In this document: one piece after another, positions 1-5,622 of the stretch | Numbering within the stretch: the first letter of the stretch is position 1 | Layout of the letters: each line of letters begins with the position of its first letter | Origin: Kiloniellaceae bacterium | GTDB lineage: Bacteria; Pseudomonadota; Alphaproteobacteria; Kiloniellales; Kiloniellaceae | Length of the DNA: 6,784 bases | NCBI GenBank assembly: GCA_021776195.1 | Contig: JAJFGK010000074.1 | Location: forward strand, 1 to 6,784 | Direction: 5' to 3' | Notes under the pieces: generated by a model | What the model was told of the DNA's origin: nothing | The model's database searches: none | The model's input: the letters and a program-made list of their open reading frames with translations, nothing else | Program-made: the position numbers and the translations under genes

Positions 1-252
1 GAAAGGTGCATCGTCTGATCGTCTCGGCGTTCGGTCCGGGAAGGAAGCGTCGCGACAGCGATGCGGGCCATCGGTGAGCGGCGCTGACGCCCCCGGTCGG
101 GCGCCGAGGCGACCCGCAGGGCGACTTGGCGAGGCTTTCGGACGGCAGACCGGGTCGCTCGTGATGCCCGGCATCATCTCGCTCCCCGTTCTTTGCCGAA
201 AGCCTTGCCAAATCGTCATACGACGCACCCTTCTGTGATAGGCGGTACTAGT
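1..252. other. Left-edge region without a convincing complete gene
   Basis: No reading frame here looks like a complete protein. The minus-strand frame open to the left edge reads as an Arg/Pro/Ser-rich low-complexity peptide, typical of GC-rich non-coding DNA. The region lies downstream of the leftward HAD hydrolase and holds a long hairpin (120-217, listed separately). At the very edge, the minus strand reads ATG-CAC-CTT-TC (bases 11 to 1). In many alphaproteobacteria a riboflavin kinase/FAD synthetase gene (ribF) follows this HAD gene, so these bases could be its first codons, but there is no clear ribosome binding site and three codons prove nothing. Confidence 0.4.
120..217. repeat. Long imperfect inverted repeat (hairpin) after the HAD gene
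   Basis: Bases 120-141 pair with 196-217: of 22 positions 19 are Watson-Crick pairs, two are G-T wobbles (121/216 and 131/206) and one is a mismatch (125/212). Within the 54-base interior are further paired segments: ACGG at 142-145 with CCGT at 186-189, and TGATGC (162-167) with GCATCA (171-176) around a three-base loop. The whole 98-base unit can fold into one long stem. It begins about 35 bases past the HAD stop codon. There is no T-tract after it on the minus strand, so it is not a standard intrinsic terminator. It could be a transcript-stabilising structure, a dispersed palindromic repeat or the remnant of a small mobile element. Confidence 0.6.
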
Positions 253-1128
253 CTACCACCGAAGCCGGTCGATGGCTGCATCGGGTTGGCAGCCGCGCTG
301 ATCGCAGAGACGCTGGAGTTCCGCCGCATCGAACGCGCCGGCGTCGGTCAGCCCGAGCGCCTCGGCATGGATCCCGCCGGCCACGAAAAGCACCGACAGA
401 CCCGCCGCCCGCGCGCCGGCCACATCGGTGCGCAGGGAATCGCCGATCGCCAGCACCCCCGGTCCGGCGGTGAGGCCAAGCCTGCCCAGGCAGTCGCGGT
501 AGATCGCCGGGTCGGGCTTGCCGTGGGACCGCACCTTGCCGCCCAACTCCTGATAGTGCGCCGCCAGGCTGCCGGCGCAGAGCTCGCGGCGGCCGCCCCT
601 GATGACCTCTAGATCGGGGTTGGCGCAGATCAGGGGCAGGTCGAGCGCGCGCGCCTGGGCAAGATATTGCGCGTAGTGGTCAAGGGTGTGGTCGTTGTCG
701 AGCGTCCCGGTCACGAGCAGGAAGTCGGCTTCGTCGAGAGTTTCGACGAATTGCAGGTCCAGACCTTCGCGCAGGCCGAGATCGCGAACCGGGCCAAGGT
801 GGTGGCAGCGCCGGCCGAGGGCGGCATACCAGGGATCGTCGCGCGCCTGCAGGTGACGCCAGGTCGCCTCGCCCGACGACATCACCAGATCGCAAAGCGT
901 CTCGGCTATGCCCAGTTCGGCGTTGCGGGCACGGACCGAGGCGGCCCGGCGCGGCGCGTTCGACAAGATGATGATGGTCTTGTCCGCGTCCCGCAGGGCC
1001 TCGAGGGCGACGACCGCCGCCGGATAGGCCTCGACGCCGTCGTGCATGACGCCCCAGAGGTCGACGATGAATGTCTCGTAGCGCGCCGCGATCTGCTCGA
1101 GACCGGTGAGGATGGGGAGCGTTGCCAT
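253..1128 (-). CDS. HAD-superfamily class IIA-type hydrolase (TIGR01459-like)
   Basis: A 291-residue cytoplasmic protein that resembles the HAD class IIA hydrolases found widely in alphaproteobacteria (TIGR01459 type). Such proteins are predicted phosphatases acting on a small phosphorylated metabolite; the substrate is unknown. Visible motifs: motif I DLWGVMHDG at residues 23-31 with Asp23 as the expected nucleophile, motif II in LSN (55-57, Ser56), the motif III lysine in GKPDPAIY (Lys204), and motif IV GDSLRTD (229-235). The second acidic residue of the usual DxD motif is replaced by Trp25, as I recall for this family. I chose the ATG at 1128 because AAAGGACGG lies just before it and the HAD fold begins about 20 residues later; the frame is open back to 1524, but that extension is low-complexity and overlaps the divergent gene. 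It runs opposite to the gene at 1315. Family is fairly certain, substrate not. Confidence 0.9.
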   Translation of the reverse strand: MATLPILTGLEQIAARYETFIVDLWGVMHDGVEAYPAAVVALEALRDADKTIIILSNAPRRAASVRARNAELGIAETLCDLVMSSGEATWRHLQARDDPWYAALGRRCHHLGPVRDLGLREGLDLQFVETLDEADFLLVTGTLDNDHTLDHYAQYLAQARALDLPLICANPDLEVIRGGRRELCAGSLAAHYQELGGKVRSHGKPDPAIYRDCLGRLGLTAGPGVLAIGDSLRTDVAGARAAGLSVLFVAGGIHAEALGLTDAGAFDAAELQRLCDQRGCQPDAAIDRLRW

Positions 1129-1314
1129 GGCCCGTCCTTTGCCACAGGCCCGCGGCGCAGCCAAGCCCTCAGGGCCGGCACAGACCGGCGAGGTCGCGTG
1201 CCTATTCCATGAGCGCGCCGCAGAGCAGCCATGATCCCTTCGCGCTTGTCGCAACCGGGCGGCCCAACGATGTTCCGGGTACTTCATAACCCAAACAACT
1301 TGAGGAACGACCCG

Positions 1315-1521
1315 ATGTCCGATGCCGCACAGCGCGCCACCCTGGTTCTGGAGCGCGACCCCGAAGAAGGCCTTTGGTTCCTGGTAGCCTATCTCGTGCA
1401 CGATTCCGGCCGCCGCGAACGCAGGACCTTGACCCAGCACGCCACCCGCGACGAGGCCGCCGCCGCACTCGAGACGACCTGGAACGCCGCCTTCGGCCGC
1501 CGCCACGCCCAGGCCGCCTGA
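1315..1521 (+). CDS. Small hypothetical protein, 68 residues
   Basis: I do not recognise this protein. It starts at ATG 1315 with GAGGA at 1302-1306, eight bases upstream, which is a good ribosome binding site; an in-frame ATG at 1231 has no such site. The protein has no signal peptide and no clear membrane helix. A central stretch rich in bulky residues, GLWFLVAYLVHDSG (19-32), could be paired beta-strands, followed by a basic segment (RRERR, 33-37) and a predicted helix DEAAAALETTWNAAF (46-60). The composition suggests a small soluble alpha/beta domain. A hairpin resembling a terminator follows 26 bases after the stop, so it is probably a single-gene transcript, diverging from the HAD hydrolase. 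Coding is supported by the start signal, GC-rich third positions and placement. Confidence 0.65.
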   Translation: MSDAAQRATLVLERDPEEGLWFLVAYLVHDSGRRERRTLTQHATRDEAAAALETTWNAAFGRRHAQAA

Positions 1522-1546
1522 CACCTCTACTCCCCCGGCAGTCCAA

Positions 1547-1584
1547 GAAGCAGCGCCGGCGCCCTGCCCGCCGGCGCTGGCTTT
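1547..1584 (+). terminator. GC-rich hairpin, likely terminator of the 68-residue gene
   Basis: Bases 1551-1561 and 1569-1579 form a perfect 11-bp stem around a seven-base loop. With one bulged G (1580) it extends to GAAG at 1547-1550 paired with CTTT at 1581-1584. A weak T-rich stretch (CTTTGCTTC) follows. It sits between the stop at 1521 and the next start at 1613. The tail is poorer in T than a classical intrinsic terminator, so it may be only partly efficient. Confidence 0.5.
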
Positions 1585-1612
1585 GCTTCGAGACTGAGGC
1601 TATAGCTTCCCT

Positions 1613-1804
1613 ATGAGTGTCCTCTTTGTCATTCTCATGGTCGTCGCCATGCTTCTGACGCTTGGCGTGCTCTTCGCCGGCCTGTTGACCATGGGCCGCA
1701 GCGGGACCGAAAAGCGGGAGCGCTCGAACCAGCTCATGCGGTGGCGCATCCTGTTGCAGGGCCTGGCCATCATCCTCTTTGCATTGGCCATGCTGGTCCG
1801 CTAA
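1613..1804 (+). CDS. Twin-transmembrane small protein, HIG1-domain type
   Basis: A 63-residue inner-membrane protein with two predicted helices: residues about 3-26 (very rich in Val, Leu, Met) and about 46-61, joined by a basic loop. The sequence GTEKRERSNQLMRWRILLQG (31-50) matches the pattern I know from bacterial proteins of the hypoxia-induced-gene (HIG_1_N) family, annotated as twin transmembrane protein. Mitochondrial relatives associate with respiratory complexes; the bacterial role is not settled. Full length for this family. The start is ATG 1613; GAGG at 1596-1599 is 13 bases upstream, rather far. The adenosyltransferase gene starts 34 bases after the stop, so the two are probably co-transcribed, although I see no functional reason for the link. 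Confidence 0.85.
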   Translation: MSVLFVILMVVAMLLTLGVLFAGLLTMGRSGTEKRERSNQLMRWRILLQGLAIILFALAMLVR

Positions 1805-1838
1805 AGCAGGGCCCGCCAGGGCCGAGGGGAGCGCCACG

Positions 1839-2414
1839 ATGGTTCAGCTGACGAGGATCTATACCAGAGGCGGCGACAAGGGGAAGACCTCGCTCGGCAG
1901 CGGCAAGCGCGTCGCCAAACACGACCCGCGGGTCGCGGCCTATGGCACGGTGGACGAGACCAACGCCACGATCGGGCTGGTCCGTCTGAACGCCGATCCG
2001 GGCGCCCACCCTGGCTTGGACGAGATTCTCAACCGGATCCAGAACGATCTATTCGACCTCGGCGCCGACCTTTGCACGCCGCAGGACCCGGCTCCGGCCC
2101 ACGAGGCGCTGCGTATCAGCGCGGCCCAGGTCGAACGGCTGGAGCGCGAGATCGACCTGATCAACGAGCGCCTGGCGCCGCTCAAGTCTTTCGTGCTGCC
2201 CGGCGGCTCCCCCGCGGCCGCCCATTTGCATCAGGCGCGCACCGTGGCGCGGCGCGCCGAGCGCGAAATCACCAGCCTCGCCGAGCAAGAGCCGGTCAAC
2301 GCCGAGGCGGTGCGCTATATCAACCGCCTGTCGGACCTGCTTTTCGTCCTCGCCCGCGCGGCGAACGACGACGGTGCCAGCGATGTCCTCTGGGTCCCCG
2401 GCGCCAACCGGTAA
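1839..2414 (+). CDS. pduO: PduO-type cob(I)alamin adenosyltransferase
   Basis: A 191-residue cytoplasmic enzyme expected to transfer the 5'-deoxyadenosyl group of ATP to cob(I)alamin, giving coenzyme B12 for enzymes such as methylmalonyl-CoA mutase or ribonucleotide reductase. Family features are present in order: the N-terminal ATP-binding motif TRGGDKGKTSL (9-19), YGTVDETNA (35-43), LPGGSPAAAHLHQART (120-135), the basic RRAERE (138-143) and NRLSDLLFVLARAAN (162-176). It belongs to the PduO/MMAB family, a five-helix-bundle trimer, and is unrelated to the P-loop CobA/CobO type. Length is normal. I start at ATG 1839, with GAGGGGA eight bases upstream and the motif start right after it; a frame extension to 1779 overlaps the preceding gene. 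No cobalamin riboswitch is visible upstream. A candidate terminator follows the stop by about 20 bases. Confidence 0.95.
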   Translation: MVQLTRIYTRGGDKGKTSLGSGKRVAKHDPRVAAYGTVDETNATIGLVRLNADPGAHPGLDEILNRIQNDLFDLGADLCTPQDPAPAHEALRISAAQVERLEREIDLINERLAPLKSFVLPGGSPAAAHLHQARTVARRAEREITSLAEQEPVNAEAVRYINRLSDLLFVLARAANDDGASDVLWVPGANR

Positions 2415-2433
2415 GAGCCGCGCCGCCGCCGCC

Positions 2434-2471
2434 GGCAGGGACAGCCAATCCGATGGCCAGCACTGCCTTTT
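2434..2471 (+). terminator. Candidate intrinsic terminator after the adenosyltransferase gene
   Basis: GGCAG at 2434-2438 pairs with CTGCC at 2463-2467, and inside it GCCA (2444-2447) pairs with TGGC (2454-2457) around a six-base loop. Four T follow directly (2468-2471). The stem is interrupted by an internal loop, so strength is moderate, but the placement between the stop codon and the next promoter is right. Confidence 0.45.
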
Positions 2472-2491
2472 GCGAGTGCGAACAACTCGCA
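2471..2491. promoter_or_regulatory. TGCGA-type palindrome, possible operator
   Basis: TGCGAGT (2471-2477) and ACTCGCA (2485-2491) form a perfect 7-7-7 inverted repeat. Nested in it is TGCGA-ACAAC-TCGCA (2477-2491), a 5-5-5 repeat resembling the TGCGAAT/ATTCGCA half-sites of alphaproteobacterial Fur-family regulators. This part of the window is locally AT-richer than the genes. It lies about 68 bases upstream of the -35 box of the etf promoter, far for direct repression. It may be an activator site, serve an unseen promoter, or be chance. Confidence 0.3.
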
Positions 2492-2558
2492 TCAACTAAC
2501 TGCAATTACTGGATAATTTTTACGGCTGTCAGGGTAGTCCCAAGCTCGGTCGGGGCGA

Positions 2559-2587
2559 TTGACAGGGGTAGGCCTTCTGCCTATTGT
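2559..2587 (+). promoter_or_regulatory. Sigma70-type promoter for the etfBA-hbd transcript
   Basis: TTGACA (2559-2564) is a perfect -35 box, followed by a 17-base spacer and TATTGT (2582-2587), a four-of-six match to the -10 consensus. Transcription would begin near 2595, leaving an untranslated leader of about 105 bases before etfB. The spacer and -10 contain the palindrome TAGGC-CTTCT-GCCTA (2569-2583), well placed for a repressor. The leader also holds a short hairpin, GCAGA-ATTA-TCTGC (2636-2649). Confidence 0.65.
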
Positions 2588-2699
2588 GCGCCCGCACAAA
2601 AGCTCGGCGCGCACCGGTATTTTCAAGAATTGCGAGCAGAATTATCTGCGCGGGCCGAAACGGTTTTAACCTCCACTATCAGGGCTTCGAGAGCGGTCG

Positions 2700-3449
2700 A
2701 TGAAACTTCTCATTCCAATCAAGCGCGTCATCGACGCCAACGTGAAGGTCCGCGTCAAGGCGGACAAGACCGGCGTCGAGTTGAACAACGTCAAGATGGC
2801 GATGAACCCCTTTTGCGAGATCGCGGTGGAAGAGGCCGTGCGCCTGCGCGAGGCCGGCACCGCCAGCGAGGTCATCGTGGTCTCGGCGGGCGCCCAGCAG
2901 TCCCAGGAGACACTGCGCACCGGCTTGGCCATGGGGGCGGACCGCGCGATCCTGGTCCTGACCGACGTGGCGCTGGAGCCGCTTGGCATCGCCAAGCTGC
3001 TGAAGGCCGTTGTCGAGCGCGAAGATCCCGGCCTGGTGATTATGGGCAAGCAGGCGATCGACGGCGACAACAACCAGACCGGCCAGATGCTGGCGGCGCT
3101 GCTGGGCTGGTCCCAGGGCACCTTCGCCTCGAAGGTCGAGGTCGCCGATGGCGGCGTCAACGTGACCCGCGAGGTCGACGGCGGCCTGGAGAACGTGAGG
3201 CTGAAGCTGCCCAGCGTGCTGACGGTCGATCTGCGCCTCAACGAGCCGCGCTACGCGTCGCTGCCGAACATAATGAAGGCCAAGAAGAAACCGCTCGAGA
3301 CCTTCACCCCGGAGGACCTGGGCGTCGACGTAACGCCGCGCCTCGAGATCCTCGAGGTCAGTGAGCCCCCGGCCCGCAAGGCCGGCGTCAAGGTGGCCTC
3401 GGTCGCCGAGTTGGTGGACAAGCTTAAGAACGAAGCGAAGGTGATCTGA
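2700..3449 (+). CDS. etfB: Electron transfer flavoprotein, beta subunit
   Basis: A 249-residue protein that pairs with EtfA to form the FAD- and AMP-containing electron transfer flavoprotein. The dimer takes electrons from acyl-CoA and related dehydrogenases and passes them to ETF-ubiquinone oxidoreductase (not in this window). Visible: N-terminal [12 protein letters not shown] (1-12), the [15 protein letters not shown] segment (35-49), the nucleotide-binding stretch [14 protein letters not shown] (116-129), and the recognition loop with the family signature [20 protein letters not shown] (178-197), whose Leu188 corresponds to the dehydrogenase-docking leucine of the human subunit. Length is normal. 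The ATG at 2700 has only a modest GAGAG about eight bases upstream, but homologues begin the same way. The stop overlaps the etfA start by one base (TGATG), implying coupled translation. A sigma70-like promoter lies at 2559-2587. Confidence 0.98.
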   Translation: MKLLIPIKRVIDANVKVRVKADKTGVELNNVKMAMNPFCEIAVEEAVRLREAGTASEVIVVSAGAQQSQETLRTGLAMGADRAILVLTDVALEPLGIAKLLKAVVEREDPGLVIMGKQAIDGDNNQTGQMLAALLGWSQGTFASKVEVADGGVNVTREVDGGLENVRLKLPSVLTVDLRLNEPRYASLPNIMKAKKKPLETFTPEDLGVDVTPRLEILEVSEPPARKAGVKVASVAELVDKLKNEAKVI

Positions 3450-4384
3450 TGAGCGTCCTGGTCCTCTGCGAACACGACAATCAGGCGGTTCGCTCCGCCA
3501 CCCTCAACGCCGTCACCGCGGCCGGCGCCCTGGGCGGCGAGATTCACCTCCTGGTGGCCGGCTCGGGCTGTGCCGCCGTCGGCGAGGCCGCCGCCAAGAT
3601 TGCCGGCGTCTCCAAGGTTCTGCTGGCCGATGCGGCGCTCTACGAGCACGATCTGGCGGAAAACCTCGCGCCCCTGCTGGTGCAGCTGGCTGGCGGCTAC
3701 AGCCACCTGGTGGCGGCGGCGACGACCTACGGCAAGAACGCCATGCCGCGCGCCGCGGCCCTGCTTGATGTGCAGCAGATCTCCGACATCAGCGCGGTGG
3801 AAGGCCCCGACACCTTCGTGCGCCCGATCTATGCCGGCAACGCCATGGCCAAGGTGCGCAGCGGCGACGCCATCAAGGTCATCACCGTGCGCGGCACGGC
3901 CTTCGAACCGGCGGCGGCCGAGGGCGGTAGCGCCGCGGTCGAGGCGGTGGCGGCGACCGACGACGCCGGGCTGTCGAGTTTCGTCGGGCACGACCTGACG
4001 GTCTCCGAGCGTCCGGAGCTGACCTCGGCCGGGATCGTCATCTCCGGCGGCCGCGGCATGCAGGCAGGCGAGAACTTTGCCATGCTCGAGCGTGTCGCCG
4101 ACAAGCTGGGCGCCGCGGTGGGGGCCTCGCGCGCGGCGTTCGACGCCGGCTTCGTGCCGAACGACTACCAAGTCGGCCAGACCGGCAAGGTGGTGGCGCC
4201 CAATCTCTACATCGCCGTTGGGATCTCGGGCGCGATCCAGCATCTCGCCGGCATGAAGGATTCGAAAGTGATCGTGGCGATCAACAAGGACGAAGAGGCG
4301 CCGATCTTCCAGGTCGCCGACTACGGCCTGGTGGCCGACCTGTTCCAGGCGGTGCCGGAACTGGACGCCCTTCTCGAAGATTAG
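3449..4384 (+). CDS. etfA: Electron transfer flavoprotein, alpha subunit
   Basis: A 311-residue partner of EtfB that holds most of the FAD. The N-terminal half (about 1-180) is the alpha/beta domain contacting EtfB, with [20 protein letters not shown] (85-104). The C-terminal half is the FAD domain: ISGGRGM (198-204), [10 protein letters not shown] (225-234, with the FAD-contacting Ser/Arg pair 227-228), QVGQTGK (241-247), and [20 protein letters not shown] (253-272), the EtfA family signature containing His265. The end, [22 protein letters not shown] (278-299), is also typical. These features fit a conventional acyl-CoA dehydrogenase-type ETF. Length is normal. Its ATG shares its A with the etfB stop codon, so it relies on ribosomes finishing etfB. 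The hbd gene follows 28 bases after the stop, in the same transcript. Confidence 0.98.
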   Translation: MSVLVLCEHDNQAVRSATLNAVTAAGALGGEIHLLVAGSGCAAVGEAAAKIAGVSKVLLADAALYEHDLAENLAPLLVQLAGGYSHLVAAATTYGKNAMPRAAALLDVQQISDISAVEGPDTFVRPIYAGNAMAKVRSGDAIKVITVRGTAFEPAAAEGGSAAVEAVAATDDAGLSSFVGHDLTVSERPELTSAGIVISGGRGMQAGENFAMLERVADKLGAAVGASRAAFDAGFVPNDYQVGQTGKVVAPNLYIAVGISGAIQHLAGMKDSKVIVAINKDEEAPIFQVADYGLVADLFQAVPELDALLED

Positions 4385-4412
4385 CAGCCGGCCCCGCCGG
4401 CGGATTGGGACC

Positions 4413-5315
4413 ATGACCAAGCAAGACCAGTTGCCTTACCCTGAGATCAAGACGGTCGGCGTGATCGGCGCCGGCCAGATGGGGTCGGGAATCGCCCAGG
4501 TCTGCGCGGCCGCCGGCTATCAGGTCCGCCTCTCGGACATCAGCCAGGAGCTCCTGGATCAGGCCGTCGCGGGAATCGCGAAAAACTTCGAGCGCCTCGA
4601 AAAACGCGACCGGATCGAGCCCGGAATCAAGGAAAAAGCGCTCGCCGGCATCAGCACCGGCACCGGCCTCGAACAGTTCCGCGGCTGCGATCTGGTGATC
4701 GAGGCGGCCACCGAGAACGAAGAGCTGAAGCGCGAGATCTTCAAGGCGCTCTGGCCGCTGTTGGGGCCCGAGACCCTGCTTTGCTCCAACACCTCGTCGA
4801 TCTCGATCACCCGTCTGGCGGCCAACACCGACCGTCCCGGGCGCTTCATGGGCATGCACTTCATGAACCCGGTGCCGCTGATGCAGCTGGTCGAGCTGAT
4901 CCGCGGTATCGCCACCGAGGAAGAGACCTTCAATGCGGTCCGCGACTTCGCCGAGAAGCTCGGCAAGACCACGGCCACGGCGGAGGATTTTCCGGCCTTT
5001 ATCGTGAACCGCATTCTGCTGCCAATGATTAACGAGGCGGTCTACACGCTCTATGAGGGCGTCGGCACGGTGCGCTCCATCGACACCGCCATGCGCCTGG
5101 GCGCCAACCATCCCATGGGCCCGCTGGAGCTGGCCGACTTTATCGGCCTGGACACCTGTCTGGCCGTCATGCACGTGCTCTACGACGGCCTCGCCGACAG
5201 CAAGTACCGACCCTGTCCCCTGCTGGTGAAGTATGTCGAGGCCGGCTGGATCGGGCGCAAGGCCGGGCGCGGCTTCTACGACTATTCAGGCGACGAGCCG
5301 GTCCCCACCCGCTAA
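4413..5315 (+). CDS. hbd: 3-hydroxybutyryl-CoA dehydrogenase
   Basis: A 300-residue NAD(P)-dependent enzyme interconverting 3-hydroxybutyryl-CoA and acetoacetyl-CoA, for fatty-acid oxidation, butyrate or polyhydroxybutyrate turnover. The Rossmann motif GVIGAGQMGSG is at 16-26, with Asp42 at the end of the second strand suggesting preference for NAD. The catalytic set is complete when aligned by spacing with human SCHAD: Ser128 in SNTSS, His149 in GMHFMNPVP, Glu161 in LVE and Asn199 in VNR. The C-terminal domain carries GANHPMGPLELADFIGLD (230-247) and ends with GWIGRKAGRGFYDY (278-291). Length fits a single-domain enzyme rather than a fused FadB-type one. The ATG at 4413 is preceded by a weak GGATTGGGACC site. 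It is the last gene of the transcript; its stop lies in a short tandem duplication, and a MITE-like element begins 18 bases later. Confidence 0.96.
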   Translation: MTKQDQLPYPEIKTVGVIGAGQMGSGIAQVCAAAGYQVRLSDISQELLDQAVAGIAKNFERLEKRDRIEPGIKEKALAGISTGTGLEQFRGCDLVIEAATENEELKREIFKALWPLLGPETLLCSNTSSISITRLAANTDRPGRFMGMHFMNPVPLMQLVELIRGIATEEETFNAVRDFAEKLGKTTATAEDFPAFIVNRILLPMINEAVYTLYEGVGTVRSIDTAMRLGANHPMGPLELADFIGLDTCLAVMHVLYDGLADSKYRPCPLLVKYVEAGWIGRKAGRGFYDYSGDEPVPTR

Positions 5316-5333
5316 GCGCCGCCCCACCCGCTA
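5303..5333 (+). repeat. Short direct repeat across the hbd stop codon
   Basis: CCCCACCCGCTA occurs at 5303-5314 and again at 5322-5333, 19 bases apart. The first copy holds the last hbd codons and its TAA; the second runs into the left end of the mobile element. It looks like a small tandem duplication of the gene end. Read on the minus strand, the second copy would have supplied the stop codon of the convergent tlpA-like gene before the element arrived. Confidence 0.6.
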
Positions 5334-5622
5334 GAGCCCTTCTTTGTTACATGGAACCATTTGATGGGTCATAGGCGATCACTCGGGAAGGCGCGCTGTG
5401 CGGCGCGATGCCCCCGGTCTTGGAGATTGGGCATCGGGCAAGCAGCGGAACGCACTCCCATTGGGAGAGGGGGTTCGTCTAGGACCCACCGAAGGCCGGG
5501 TTCTTTTGCCTTCTGGCCGCGTTCCGCTTCTCGACCGATGCTCGGCATCGCTCTTCGTAGCGCGCCTTGCCAGAAGACAAAGTAATCCCGGTCAAATGCT
5601 TCCTTGTAACAAAGAAGGGCTC
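5334..5622. mobile_element. MITE-like non-coding element with terminal inverted repeats
   Basis: The outermost 20 bases at 5331-5350 and 5606-5625 are perfect inverted complements, and pairing continues with few mismatches to 5368/5588, giving arms of about 38 bp. Both ends lie in CTAG. The simplest reading is a TA target duplication (5332-5333 and 5623-5624) around a 289-bp element with termini GAGCCCTTCTTTG. Insertion at CTAG with TA duplication is known for IS630-type elements and occurs in some IS5-family groups, so an element of one of those kinds may have moved it; that assignment is inference. Inside, nested complementary pairs continue: 5388-5397 with 5559-5568, 5405-5412 with 5544-5551, 5444-5453 with 5519-5528. 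No transposase-like protein is encoded, so it is non-autonomous. Lying between convergent genes, its transcript would fold strongly and could end transcription in both directions. Confidence 0.85.

Noticed and set aside
1..11. First codons of ribF on the minus strand
   Set aside because: Only three codons are visible and there is no clear ribosome binding site; mentioned only as a possibility in the edge region.
193..1212. Plus-strand frames of 139 and 181 codons opposite the HAD gene
   Set aside because: They overlap the well-supported HAD hydrolase, show no domain and have no ribosome binding site.
1202..1837. 211-codon minus-strand frame opposite the two small genes
   Set aside because: Arg-rich low-complexity middle part. 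It overlaps the better supported small genes and a terminator-like hairpin.
1815..1838. Possible cobalamin riboswitch before the adenosyltransferase gene
   Set aside because: Only 34 bases separate it from the preceding gene, and no B12-box-like sequence is visible.
2072..3364. 430-codon plus-strand frame spanning the adenosyltransferase end, the intergenic region and etfB
   Set aside because: It is out of frame with two certain genes and crosses the candidate terminator and promoter. The product is Arg/Gly/Ala-rich low complexity.
3251..4420. 389-codon minus-strand open frame opposite etfA
   Set aside because: It mirrors etfA codon by codon. The His/Arg/Gly/Asp-rich product is what a high-GC gene gives on its opposite strand, and etfA is certain.
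4281..5174. 297-codon minus-strand frame opposite hbd
   Set aside because: Shadow of hbd, with low-complexity composition and no motif.
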